Made by a program: the position numbers and the translations under genes
Notes under the pieces: model-generated
What the model was told of the DNA's origin: nothing
Database searches by the model: none
Seen by the model: the letters and a program-made list of their open reading frames with translations, nothing else
Origin: Actinomycetes bacterium
GTDB lineage: Bacteria > Actinomycetota > Actinomycetes > Streptosporangiales > Streptosporangiaceae
DNA: 64,000 nucleotides
Assembly (NCBI GenBank): GCA_025964575.1
Contig: JAOPYO010000311.1
Coordinates: 36,763-100,762, forward strand
Direction: 5' to 3'
In this document: positions 33,488 through 42,294 of the stretch, in pieces
How positions within the stretch are numbered: position 1 is the stretch's first letter
How the letters are laid out: every line of letters begins with the position of its first letter

Positions 33488-34672
33488 ATGACCCAGCACC
33501 TCGAACTCCCCGAGACCACCGACGTACTGATCGTCGGAGCCGGACCTGTCGGCCTCACCCTGGCGACGGCGCTGGTGGCCAAGGGCGTCGAGGTCGTCCT
33601 CGTGGACAAGGCCGCAGAGGGCGCCAACACCTCGAGGGCTGCCGTGGTGCACGCCCGCACGCTGGAAGTGCTGGAGACCATCCAGGTCAGCGAAGAGCTG
33701 GTGAAGCGAGGTGTCATCGTGCCCCGCTTCACCGTGCGGGACCGGGACCGATCGCTCCTGACCGTCGGCTTCGACGAACTGCCCACCAAGTACCCGTACA
33801 CCCTGATGGTGCCGCAGGACATCACAGAGGAAGTACTGCTGGAGCGGTTGCACGCACAGGGCGGACAGGTCCACCGCCCGTACGAGGTGGCCTCGCTGGA
33901 GCAGGATGACACCGGCACGACCGCCACGATGACGACCGGGAAGGTGATCCGGACGAAATACACTGTCGGCGCCGACGGGATGCACAGCACGGTGCGCGAG
34001 CACGCCGGGATCGGCTTCTCCGGTGACACCTACGCGCAGTCGTTCGTGCTGGCCGACGTGCGACTCGACTGGGAACACCAGGACGACGAGGTCATGCTGT
34101 TCTTCGCACCCGAGGGTCTGGTCGTGGTGGCGCCCCTGCCCGGCGGACGGCACCGCATCGTGGCCACCATCGACGAGGCCCCCGAGCACCCCAGCCGGGA
34201 GGACGTACAGGCGCTGCTCGACACCAGGGGACCGAAGGCACATCCCGCGAGGGTGACCGACATCGTGTGGAGTTCGAGGTTCCGGGTGCACCACCGGCTG
34301 GCCGACCACTACCGATCCGGACGGCTCTTCCTCGCCGGGGACGCCGCACATGTGCACAGCCCGGCCGGCGGGCAGGGCATGAACACCGGAATCCAGGACG
34401 CACTCGTACTGGCGGGAAGGCTGTCCGCGGTGCTCCTCGAGGGCGTGGCCGAGAGCACTCTCGATGAGTACGAGGCGGAGCGCCGGCCGGTCGCCGAGGA
34501 GGTCGTCGCGTTCACCCACCGGATGACCCGCGTCGCCACCCTGGGCAACGCACCCCTGCGCGTTATCCGTAACGCGGTGCTCCGGGTGCTCGACTGGGTA
34601 CCGGCGGTCCATCGCACCATGGCGATGAACCTTTCCGAGCTCACGACCGACCTCGAGCGGCGCGCCAAGTAG
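33488..34672 (+). CDS. FAD-dependent aromatic-ring-type monooxygenase
   Basis: 394-aa class A flavoprotein monooxygenase (UbiH/p-hydroxybenzoate hydroxylase family), using NAD(P)H and O2 to hydroxylate an aromatic or polyketide-like substrate. Seen: the FAD dinucleotide motif VGAGPVGLTLA (about 17-27), the Asp-Gly motif VGADGMHSTVR, and the second FAD motif GRLFLAGDAAHVHSPAGG. The length is at the short end for the PheA/TetX group, with no C-terminal thioredoxin-like domain. GGAGG lies about 6 bases before ATG 33488. The upstream operators suggest induction by its substrate. No other pathway gene is adjacent, so it may detoxify a drug or phenol. Confidence 0.87.
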   Translation: MTQHLELPETTDVLIVGAGPVGLTLATALVAKGVEVVLVDKAAEGANTSRAAVVHARTLEVLETIQVSEELVKRGVIVPRFTVRDRDRSLLTVGFDELPTKYPYTLMVPQDITEEVLLERLHAQGGQVHRPYEVASLEQDDTGTTATMTTGKVIRTKYTVGADGMHSTVREHAGIGFSGDTYAQSFVLADVRLDWEHQDDEVMLFFAPEGLVVVAPLPGGRHRIVATIDEAPEHPSREDVQALLDTRGPKAHPARVTDIVWSSRFRVHHRLADHYRSGRLFLAGDAAHVHSPAGGQGMNTGIQDALVLAGRLSAVLLEGVAESTLDEYEAERRPVAEEVVAFTHRMTRVATLGNAPLRVIRNAVLRVLDWVPAVHRTMAMNLSELTTDLERRAK

Positions 34673-34681
34673 CCCTGAACG

Positions 34682-34939
34682 TCAGCCGGTGAACATTGAC
34701 CGGAAGAGCCACACCGCGACCATGAGCAGGACGGCGACGGCGAAAGCCGCCGCGGCCATGGCGGTGATCCCTTTGGCCAGTTCGACCGCGCGGTTGGGCG
34801 GATGGGCCGGGAAGCGGTCTCCGACGCGACGACCGTAGGACCGGCGGCGGTCGTCAGGTTCGGGGGTCATGGATGGAGGTCGGTTGGTCTGGCCGCCGTG
34901 CCAGACATTGCCGGCCGGGTTGGCCTCCTGTGGCGTCAT
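34682..34939 (-). CDS. Small C-terminally anchored membrane protein
   Basis: 85-aa protein with a hydrophilic, Arg/Pro-rich N-terminus and one hydrophobic helix (about residues 57-79) close to the C-terminus. No family recognised. ATG 34939 has AGGA at 6-7 bases. A later ATG at 34870 is possible but has no site. It converges on the monooxygenase with 9 bases between stops. Confidence 0.5.
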   Translation of the reverse strand: MTPQEANPAGNVWHGGQTNRPPSMTPEPDDRRRSYGRRVGDRFPAHPPNRAVELAKGITAMAAAAFAVAVLLMVAVWLFRSMFTG

Positions 34940-35121
34940 GACGCTGTCCTATGGCACCGCGGCGCACTGGTTCGCCAGCCTCGCGACGGCTTGACCAAGG
35001 ATCATCCCGAGCAGTGGGCGGAGTTGGATCATGCCGAACGGTGCCGCCGCTCGCTGATCCAGCGCTCCACCTGCGCGGCGTCTAAGGTTGATCCGTTTCG
35101 GGTCGAGCGGGAAGGGCCGGT

Positions 35122-36381
35122 ATGCAGGGGGATCGGTCACTCTGGCGGGATCGGGATTTCAGGCTGCTCCTGAGCGGGCAGACCACGAGCCTGCTCGGGG
35201 CGGAGGTGTCCACACTGGCGCTGCCGCTGATCGCGGCACTGGTGCTGAACGCCTCCGTGATGGAGATCGGTGTGCTGGCCGCCGCGGGCAGTGTGCCGGT
35301 GATGCTGGCCGCGCTCCCGGTCGGTGCGATCGTCGACCGGTCGCGTAAGCGTCCGATCATGATCGTCAGTAATCTGGTCGCCGCGTCGGTCATGGCCACC
35401 GTGCCGCTGGCGGCGCTGGCGGGCGTCCTCGGCATGCCACAGCTCTATGCGGTCGCCTTTCTCGCCGGTCTCTGCGAGGTCTTCTTCGGCGCCGCCTACC
35501 AGAGTTACCCACCGAGTCTGCTCGGCCCGGATCGGCTCCTGGACGGCAACGCCAAGCTCGCCACCTCCATGTCCTTGGCCGTGATCACCGGTCCGATCTT
35601 GGGCGGCGGCCTGATCACACTGCTGGGCGCGGCCAGAGCGGTGATAGCCGACGCGCTCTCCTTCCTGGTGAGTGCCGTGACCGTCGCGCTGATCCGCACT
35701 CCCGAGCCCGATCCCGTCCCGCGACCGTCCGGGGCCAGGCTTCGTACGGAGATCGCCGAGGGCTTGCGCTACACGCTTCGCCACCCCCTGCTCCGGCCGG
35801 TGATCCTGTCCGGTGCTGTCTGCTGGTTCCTCCTTGGTGGGGTACACGCGATCTGGACGGTCTATCTGGTGCGCGAGCTCGACTGGCCGGCAGCCGTTCT
35901 GGGCCTGGTCTGGGGCGTCAGCGGGGTGGGTGGCACGCTCGGCGGTCTCCTCGCAGCCAGGCTCGGCGAGCGATACGGCCTGCCTCGGGTCATGCTCGTC
36001 GCCAGGATGGTCTATCCGGTGACCTACGTGCCCCTGACGTTGATCGGCCCGGGCCTCGCTGGGCAGGTCCTCATCACGATCACCTTCACCATTGAGCTCA
36101 TGGGTGACTTCATCTACAACATCACCCAGAGCAGCTTCCGGCAGCTCATCTGCCCGCCGGAACTGCTCGGCCGAATGAACGCCACGGGTCGGTGGTTGAG
36201 CTGGGGCAGCGCCCCGCTGGGTGCGTTGCTCGCCGGGACGCTCGGCACGGCTCTCGGCCTCCACACCACCCTGGTGATCTTCGTCGTGGCGCTGGTCAGT
36301 CCCGCGCTGATGCTCTGGCTCTCGCCGCTCCGTACGCTGCGCGAGGTCCCCGTCCACGAGTCCCACCTGCAGACCGGATGA
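35122..36381 (+). CDS. MFS transporter (enterobactin-exporter-like, MFS_3)
   Basis: 419-aa major facilitator with twelve predicted membrane helices, likely a drug or siderophore exporter. It opens with LWRDRDFRLLLSGQTTSLLG, common in this subfamily. The helix 2-3 loop carries the MFS motif as VGAIVDRSRKRP, and FFGAAYQSYPPSLLG sits in the central region. GGAAGGG lies upstream of ATG 35122. It is not visibly in an operon. The gap of about 180 bases before it holds no clear gene. Confidence 0.87.
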   Translation: MQGDRSLWRDRDFRLLLSGQTTSLLGAEVSTLALPLIAALVLNASVMEIGVLAAAGSVPVMLAALPVGAIVDRSRKRPIMIVSNLVAASVMATVPLAALAGVLGMPQLYAVAFLAGLCEVFFGAAYQSYPPSLLGPDRLLDGNAKLATSMSLAVITGPILGGGLITLLGAARAVIADALSFLVSAVTVALIRTPEPDPVPRPSGARLRTEIAEGLRYTLRHPLLRPVILSGAVCWFLLGGVHAIWTVYLVRELDWPAAVLGLVWGVSGVGGTLGGLLAARLGERYGLPRVMLVARMVYPVTYVPLTLIGPGLAGQVLITITFTIELMGDFIYNITQSSFRQLICPPELLGRMNATGRWLSWGSAPLGALLAGTLGTALGLHTTLVIFVVALVSPALMLWLSPLRTLREVPVHESHLQTG

Positions 36382-36465
36382 GGTGCGGCCTTGCCGTCCT
36401 CCCAAGCAGTGAAAGGTCCGCCCGTTCTGTATGGCCTCATGGGTGATGATCGCGAGGCCGCGGGG

Positions 36466-36562
36466 GCGGACTACCTAGGTGGAATAGGTGTTGATATGGG
36501 GGTTTATCCCGTCGCCTCGGCGCGGTGCTGAGGACATGCTGGTGTCGTAGGTGAGTTTTACC
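36466..36562 (+). repeat. 97-bp direct repeat, copy 1
   Basis: Matches 42118-42214 in the same orientation with two mismatches (95 of 97 by eye). It contains a CTACCTAGGTGG palindrome, three TAGGTG hexamers (36476-36481, 36485-36490, 36548-36553) and GGGTTTATCCC. It ends 30 bases before the DUF5999 gene. Between repeat and gene there is an inverted repeat TTCAGT-GAGG-ACTGAA at 36567-36582. Confidence 0.9.
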
Positions 36563-36592
36563 AATATTCAGTGAGGACTGAAGGTAAGAATC

Positions 36593-36787
36593 ATGTGTCA
36601 GCACCAGCCGCCCTGTCCGGACGCGAATGCTTCAGATCGGGAGGCGGCCTGTCTGGTGGCCTATCACCCGGAGCAGGGATGGGGCCTGCTCTGCAACGGT
36701 GTGGTGATCTTTGAGGACACTGGTGAGCTGCTGCCCGACGGACGCGTCATCCCCGCCCATCGAAGTGCCTATGGGCGGGCGGCATGA
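36593..36787 (+). CDS. DUF5999 family protein
   Basis: 64-aa protein beginning MCQHQPPCPDA with a Cys-His-Cys cluster and continuing HPEQGWGLLCNGVVIFEDTG, the hallmark of DUF5999 proteins, which are widespread and unexplained in streptomycetes and relatives. AAGGTAAG lies upstream of the ATG. Its stop overlaps the start of the ATP-binding protein gene (ATGA), so the two are coupled. Preceded by copy 1 of the 97-bp repeat. Confidence 0.85.
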   Translation: MCQHQPPCPDANASDREAACLVAYHPEQGWGLLCNGVVIFEDTGELLPDGRVIPAHRSAYGRAA

Positions 36788-37359
36788 GTTCGCTCCCAGA
36801 CTTTACCGACCCCGGGATGAGGGCGCCGCTGCGGCTGACCATCTCCCTGGCCTCGCCGATGGCGCTCGCCCGAGGGAGCGGGTACGCGCATGCCTGGCAT
36901 TTGCTGAGAGCAGCCGTACACCGTGGCGTGCTCACCGTCCGCCCCTCCGGGGGCGCGAACGACCACGAGATCTCCTGGCCTCTCCCCTCGGACCCATCCT
37001 CGGTGCCCAGGGCACGTCGTCTTATTCGCGGCAAACTGACCGATTGGGGACTCGACGAGCAAAGTGAGGTCGCCGAACTGCTCGTCAGCGAACTCGTCAC
37101 CAATGCGGTGCACTACGCATCCGGGCCGGTCGGACTCACGCTTCACTCCCTGGACGACACTCTGCGGTGCGAGGTCGAGGACACGGATACCGCGCGACCC
37201 CATATGCGCCGGGCCCACGAGAACGACGAGGGAGGACGCGGACTGCACATGGTGGAGCTGCTATCCCGCCGCTGGGGCAGCGAGGGCACACCGACCGGAA
37301 AGGTCGTCTGGTTCGAGCTGTCCGCACACGCTTCGCCGAAGGCGAAGATTGATATATGA
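36784..37359 (+). CDS. ATP-binding protein, RsbW-like anti-sigma/HATPase family
   Basis: 191-aa soluble protein with a GHKL-fold ATPase domain in its C-terminal 115 residues: N-box ELVTNAVHYASGP, an Asp in CEVEDTDTARP, and glycine-rich EGGRGLHMVELLSRRWG. This is the actinobacterial regulatory type that binds sigma factors, anti-anti-sigma factors or acts as a small kinase. The N-terminal 70 residues are unrecognised. It overlaps the DUF5999 gene by four bases. No sigma factor is adjacent. The 213 bases after it hold no clear gene. Confidence 0.8.
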   Translation: MSSLPDFTDPGMRAPLRLTISLASPMALARGSGYAHAWHLLRAAVHRGVLTVRPSGGANDHEISWPLPSDPSSVPRARRLIRGKLTDWGLDEQSEVAELLVSELVTNAVHYASGPVGLTLHSLDDTLRCEVEDTDTARPHMRRAHENDEGGRGLHMVELLSRRWGSEGTPTGKVVWFELSAHASPKAKIDI

Positions 37360-37572
37360 GGAGGTGGTATCGACAACTTGCCAGACACACGTTTCGATTC
37401 CTCTCGATGGCCCGGGGGCCGGAGATGGGCCTTCGCCACTGTCGCTCCCGCTCCTGGGCCATCCAATTCGGCGTACAGCCATCCTGAACCCCTGCGGCGA
37501 CGCCGGGTCCGGCAAGATCACCACAGGTACCGGCCCTGGCGTCCCGCCTCGGTGCCAATACGAGCCGGCGCG

Positions 37573-39654
37573 TCAGGGCCCGTCGTCCTCGAGCGCGTAA
37601 GCGACCGCAGGGTCCAATCTGAGCTTCCTCCCATCGCGGAAGGCCGCGTTGAACACCCGGGTTTCCAGTGCCTGGCGCGCCTGAGCCTCGCAGCGCTTGT
37701 GCGAGTGCAACTGGTGCCGCAGCCCGGTCGGTGAGGAATCGAGGGCCTGCCAGAGCTCGTGGGCCGCGCCCAGCAGCCGGGCGGCGCGTTCGTGCTGCCC
37801 ACGCGCACCGGCAGTCCAGGCCAGTATCTCCAGGCACTGGGTGAGGCCCCATCGATCGTTGACGACGCCCATGATCATGAGCGCTTTACGAATCATGGCC
37901 TCGGTCCGGCGCCAGTCGCCCTGCTTCCATGCGGCGGACCCGAGTGCGAGCATCGCGTACGCCTGGAAGAGCGATGCGTCCCGAGCCTCGGACAGCTCCA
38001 GGAGTTCCGCGCCGAGCGCGGTGGCGCGGTCAGGGTCTTCGACCGCGCCGAAAGCGGCGGTGTGGTACAGGTTGACGCCGACGGCATGGATGTCACCGAG
38101 CGCCCGGTGGCGGGCGAGCGCGTCCTCCAGCAGCTCGAACCCACGTGGGTCACCGGCGGACAACGCGGCGACGCCGGAGGTCTGGATGGCGAACGCGATA
38201 GCCGATTCGTCCCCTGTTCGTCTCGCGAGAGTTCGGCACTCTTTCAGCAACGGCGTCGCCGCAGCGCCATCGCCCTGGTAAATGGCGAGCAGAGCGTCAG
38301 CCCACAGGGCCCTGACGCGGGCGGTGCCGGGTTCGGGCATGAACTCGAGACCGCGTTCCAGCCAGTGCCGGCCTTCGGTGAGGGCACCGTCGAGGATCCA
38401 GTACGCCCACAGCGCCGACGCGATCTCGAGCCCTGCAGATCCGTCACCCCCCGGGCTGAAGCACAGGTCGAGTGCGTGGCGCACGTTGGGGAGCTCCAGA
38501 TGCATCATTCGGAACCGTTCGAGCTGATCGGAGACCACGTGGTCGAGCCGGTTCTGCTCGGTCAGCTGCCGGTAGTGGTCGACATACCGCCGGCGCAACG
38601 CCTGCTCATCAGCGGCCGCCAGCCGCTCGCGGCCATAGGCGCGGATGCTCTCCAGCATGCGATACCGCACTCCGGTATCTCGCCGCTCACCGGCCAGGAC
38701 GGACTTGTCCACCAGCCCGGCCACCAGATCGAACATGTCCTCTCGCGCGATCCCGTCCCCGGAACAGATCGCCTCGACGGTCTCCAGATCCACCCCACCG
38801 GGGAACATCGACAGCCGTGACCACAGCAGCTGCTCATCAGGTGAACACAGCCCGAAGCTCCACTCCATGGTCGCCCGCAGGGTCTGATGACGGGGCAACG
38901 CGGTGGAGCTGCCGCCGGTCAGCACATCGAAGCGATCATCCAGTTGCCGCACCAGCTCCTCCACCGGCGTCGTGCGCAGCCGTACCGCGGCCAACTCGAT
39001 GGCCAGCGGGATCCCGTCCAGACGCTGAGACAGCCGGGCCACCGCCGGGGCGTTGGCCGCATCCACCGCGAATCCTTGCCGTACCCCGGCCGCCCGCTCG
39101 GTGAACAGGCGCACCGCCTCGCACCGTGCGATACCGCGGACGGTGGCGTCGGCAGTCGGAACCGGCATCGGCGGCACCGGCAGCACCTGTTCCCCGGTCA
39201 CTCCCAGCGTGTGTCGGCTGGTGATCAGGATTTGCAGCCGCGGGGCAGCGCGCAACAACCTGTCCACCAGGTCGCCGCACGCCTGCAGCAGATGCTCGCA
39301 GTTGTCCAGCACCAGCAGCATCCGCTTATCGGCCAGGTGATCCACCAGGACCGGCGTGGCGTGCCGCCCCGAGTCACGAAGTCCCAGTGCCGTGGCCACG
39401 GTCGGTTCGAGCAGGTCGGCGTCCTCCAACGTGGCCAACTCCACGAACTCCACCCCGCTCGGGAAACACCCTCCCAGAGACTGCGCCATGCGCAGCGCCA
39501 ACCGGGTCTTGCCGACCCCGCCGACGCCGGTCAGCGTCAGCAACCGCGTCTTGCGCAACAACCGCCTCACATCGGACATCTCTCGTTGGCGTCCGATGAA
39601 GCTGGTCACCTCGACTGGCTGATCTTTCCCCGCCATACCGTCTGAAATAGGCAT
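37573..39654 (-). CDS. STAND ATPase regulator (LuxR/AfsR-like) lacking the C-terminal HTH
   Basis: 693-aa paralogue of the next gene. It has an NB-ARC-type ATPase with Walker A GVGGVGKT (Lys49), Walker B LLVLDNCEHL, sensor-like LITSRHTLG and QRLDGIPLAIELAA, then a winged-helix and TPR-like helical region. It stops at YALEDDGP, exactly where its two paralogues continue into a LuxR HTH. Directly after the stop, the +1 frame reads Ala-Leu-Thr-Arg-Arg, the usual beginning of that HTH, before losing similarity, so the output domain seems to have been lost. It starts 9 bases after the preceding gene and is surely cotranscribed with it. Confidence 0.85.
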   Translation of the reverse strand: MPISDGMAGKDQPVEVTSFIGRQREMSDVRRLLRKTRLLTLTGVGGVGKTRLALRMAQSLGGCFPSGVEFVELATLEDADLLEPTVATALGLRDSGRHATPVLVDHLADKRMLLVLDNCEHLLQACGDLVDRLLRAAPRLQILITSRHTLGVTGEQVLPVPPMPVPTADATVRGIARCEAVRLFTERAAGVRQGFAVDAANAPAVARLSQRLDGIPLAIELAAVRLRTTPVEELVRQLDDRFDVLTGGSSTALPRHQTLRATMEWSFGLCSPDEQLLWSRLSMFPGGVDLETVEAICSGDGIAREDMFDLVAGLVDKSVLAGERRDTGVRYRMLESIRAYGRERLAAADEQALRRRYVDHYRQLTEQNRLDHVVSDQLERFRMMHLELPNVRHALDLCFSPGGDGSAGLEIASALWAYWILDGALTEGRHWLERGLEFMPEPGTARVRALWADALLAIYQGDGAAATPLLKECRTLARRTGDESAIAFAIQTSGVAALSAGDPRGFELLEDALARHRALGDIHAVGVNLYHTAAFGAVEDPDRATALGAELLELSEARDASLFQAYAMLALGSAAWKQGDWRRTEAMIRKALMIMGVVNDRWGLTQCLEILAWTAGARGQHERAARLLGAAHELWQALDSSPTGLRHQLHSHKRCEAQARQALETRVFNAAFRDGRKLRLDPAVAYALEDDGP

Positions 39655-39663
39655 GTTGACTCG

Positions 39664-42021
39664 TCATCCAGATGGATGTTCTCCTGTCGCCCGATTCTGC
39701 ATCCCGACCTGGGCGGCGATCTGGGCACGGGAGTTGAAGCCGAGTTTGTTCAGAATGTGCTCCACGTGACCCTCAGCGGTGCGCTGGGCGATCACCAGCT
39801 TGGCCGCGATCTCCTTGTTGCTCATCCCCTCGGCAACGAGGTGGGCGATCTCTGTTTCCCGGCGGGTCAGCGGCGAGGATTGTCCGGTCGTTCCGGACGG
39901 GGCGCCCGCGGGGATGTCCTCCTCAATAGCGTAGGCGAGCGCTTCGTCGTAGGAGAGGTCGGCGCCTTTCTCGAAGGCGGCGAGGAACGCCGTCGTGCCG
40001 AGAGCCTGGCGGGTTCGGGACTCGCACTCGTCGTGATAGTTAACAAGATGCCCAAAACCGGACAGCGGCGCACCGATTGCCTGCCAGGCGGTCTGCACGA
40101 TCCCCAGCAGCCGAGCCGCCCTCGGGTACTGCTCCTCGGTGGCGGCGATCCAGGCCAGCACCTCCAGGTTCATCCCGATCCCCAGCGGATCGTCGAGCGA
40201 ACGGTTGAACCGCAGGCTCTCCCGTTCCATCGAGGTCGCGCGCCGGGCGTCGCCCTCACGCCAGACCTCGATGCCGAGCGCCATCATGGTGTACGCCTTG
40301 TGCCAGCCCTCTCCGTGGGCGTCGCATACGGCGATGCTGTCCTCCCCGATCGAGATGGCAAGCGCCGAGTCACCCAGGAAGGAGTAGGCGAGGGACAGCC
40401 GGATGAGCGCGAGTGTTAGGCCCACCGGGTCCCCTGTCGCACGGTGGCGGGCCACCGCCTCCTCGTAGAGCGCGACGGCGGTTTCGGTCTTCCCCTGGCT
40501 CATGGCGACCATCCCGGAGTAGAGCGCGACATAGGCGAGGACAGAGTCCAGCCCAAGCTGCTCTCCGAGGCTCCTGCTCTCCTCGAGCATGGCTGTGGCC
40601 GTGATGGGATCGGCCTGGATGATGGCCAGCCAGCTGTTGGCCCACAGCGCCCTGGCCCGGACCTCACCCGGTGCGGTGTCGGCCGCGAGGCCCCGGTCGA
40701 GCCAGCCGCGCCCCTCTCCGAGGTAGTAGCTGGTGATCCAGTGGTAGAGCAGGTCAGTGGTCATGCCCAGGCCGATCCGGACATCGGCCGGCTCGGCGAA
40801 GCAGTACTCCAGGGCGGTACGCAGATTGGCGTGCTCGAGACGCAGCCGGGCGAACCAGGCCACTTGGTCCGGTCCGAACAGTTGCGTGCGCACCTGGGCC
40901 GAGAGCTCCCGGTAGTAGTCGCGGTGGCGACGTTGGAGCTCGGCTTCCTGGCCGGATTCGGCGAGGCGTTCGCGGCCGTACTGCCGGATCGTCTCCAGCA
41001 GCCGGTACCGGGCCGTGCCGAAGTGTTCCTCGCGGATCAGGACTGACTTGTCCACCAGGCCGATGACCAGGCTGATGATCTCTTCGCGGACGATGCCATC
41101 ACCCGCGCAGACCGCCTCGGCCGCCTCCAGGTCCAGGCCGCCGCTGAACACCGAGGCCCGCGCCCACAGCAGGCGTTCCTGGTCGGTGCACAGGTCGTAA
41201 CTCCAGTCGATCAACGCCCGGAGTGTCTGATGTCGAGGCAGTACCGCTCGCGATCCCGCGGTGAGCAGCCGGAAACGATCTTCCAACCGCTCCAGCAGTT
41301 GCTCGACCGACAACGCCCGTAGCCGCACCGCCGCCAGCTCGATCCCCAGCGGGAGGCCATCCAGCCGCTGGCAGATCCGCTCCACCGCCTCCCGGTTGGC
41401 CTCGGTGACCGCAAAATCCGGCAACACGGCCTCGGCGCGCTCGGTGAACAACTGGACCGCATCCGATTGCACCAGCGCCTTCACCGACGGCTGTGGAACC
41501 GGACTGCACAGCGGCAGCGGCGGCACCGCGAGCGTCTGCTCACTGTCGATCCCCAGCACGTGCTGGCTGGTGGCCAGGATCCGCAATTTCGGATCCGAAC
41601 GCAGCAGCGTCTCGGCCATCACCGCAACCCCATGCGATAGATGCTCGCAGTTGTCCAAGATCACCAGCACCTGCTTGTCATCCAGGTAGTCGGTGAGGAC
41701 CTCCATTGGCGGCCGGATCGACTGATCCCGGATCTCCAAGGCCTCGATCACGGTCCGGACCAGCAACTCGGGCTTCTCCAGATCGGCCAGCTCGACCAGC
41801 CACACACCGTCGGAGAACGCCCGCCGCAAAGTCACCGCCACCCGCGAGGCCAACCGCGTCTTGCCGACACCGCCCATACCGGTCAAGGTCACCATCCGCG
41901 ACCCGGACAGCAAACGCCTGACCTCGGCCACCTCATGCCGACGTCCCACGAAACTGGTCACCTCGGCCGGCAGCTTGGACGCCTGCCGTCGGTTCGAGGC
42001 GTTCGATGTCGCCACACCCAT
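39664..42021 (-). CDS. STAND ATPase transcriptional regulator, LuxR-type HTH
   Basis: 785-aa signal-transduction ATPase. Conserved start LPAEVTSFVGRRHE, Walker A GMGGVGKT (Lys54), Walker B VLVILDNCEHL, ARC-like QRLDGLPLGIELAA, a TPR-like helical region (about 380-690), and a C-terminal LuxR HTH (LTRRETEIAHLVAEGMSNKE, then AQRTAEGHVEHIL). Such proteins oligomerise on binding a ligand or protein and activate transcription. GAGGA lies 5 bases before ATG 42021. First gene of a two-gene operon, divergent from a third paralogue. Confidence 0.9.
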   Translation of the reverse strand: MGVATSNASNRRQASKLPAEVTSFVGRRHEVAEVRRLLSGSRMVTLTGMGGVGKTRLASRVAVTLRRAFSDGVWLVELADLEKPELLVRTVIEALEIRDQSIRPPMEVLTDYLDDKQVLVILDNCEHLSHGVAVMAETLLRSDPKLRILATSQHVLGIDSEQTLAVPPLPLCSPVPQPSVKALVQSDAVQLFTERAEAVLPDFAVTEANREAVERICQRLDGLPLGIELAAVRLRALSVEQLLERLEDRFRLLTAGSRAVLPRHQTLRALIDWSYDLCTDQERLLWARASVFSGGLDLEAAEAVCAGDGIVREEIISLVIGLVDKSVLIREEHFGTARYRLLETIRQYGRERLAESGQEAELQRRHRDYYRELSAQVRTQLFGPDQVAWFARLRLEHANLRTALEYCFAEPADVRIGLGMTTDLLYHWITSYYLGEGRGWLDRGLAADTAPGEVRARALWANSWLAIIQADPITATAMLEESRSLGEQLGLDSVLAYVALYSGMVAMSQGKTETAVALYEEAVARHRATGDPVGLTLALIRLSLAYSFLGDSALAISIGEDSIAVCDAHGEGWHKAYTMMALGIEVWREGDARRATSMERESLRFNRSLDDPLGIGMNLEVLAWIAATEEQYPRAARLLGIVQTAWQAIGAPLSGFGHLVNYHDECESRTRQALGTTAFLAAFEKGADLSYDEALAYAIEEDIPAGAPSGTTGQSSPLTRRETEIAHLVAEGMSNKEIAAKLVIAQRTAEGHVEHILNKLGFNSRAQIAAQVGMQNRATGEHPSG

Positions 42022-42117
42022 TGATTCCTCGCGGCGGCTCCGGCCAGCGGATCACCATGCGCTGGTCCGAGCCCACGAAAACCACATTACGCCCGTACCT
42101 CTACCTGGCTGGAAGGC

Positions 42118-42214
42118 GCGGACTACCTAGGTGGAATAGGTGTTGATATGGGGGTTTATCCCGTCTCCTCGGCGCGGTGCTGGGGACATGCTGGTGTCGT
42201 AGGTGAGTTTTACC
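42118..42214 (+). repeat. 97-bp direct repeat, copy 2
   Basis: Second copy of the sequence at 36466-36562, same orientation, two mismatches. It lies in the 273-base gap between two divergent regulator genes, 97 bases from the minus-strand start and 80 bases before the plus-strand start. The similarity stops abruptly at both ends. Confidence 0.9.
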
Positions 42215-42258
42215 GAGGCATGAAACTCTCTCTCAGGTCGAGGTCGTCTACCGAATGT

Positions 42259-42292
42259 CACTTTCAGGTTAGGAGGAGCTAGCCTGAAAGTG
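42259..42292 (+). promoter_or_regulatory. Large inverted repeat abutting the start of the third STAND regulator
   Basis: CACTTTCAGGTTA (42259-42271) and TAGCCTGAAAGTG (42280-42292) are complementary at 12 of 13 positions around GGAGGAGC. It ends two bases before ATG 42295. A weak promoter, TGTCAC and TAGCCT 18 bases apart, overlaps it, which would start transcription at or next to the ATG. It could be an operator, or an RNA hairpin presenting a GGAGG. Confidence 0.6.
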
Positions 42293-42294
42293 CT

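Noticed and set aside
36496..36531. Short leader peptide in repeat copy 1 (ATG to TGA, 11 codons)
   Set aside because: The ATG has no convincing ribosome site, and one of the two mismatches in copy 2 (TGA to TGG) removes the stop, so a conserved peptide is not supported.
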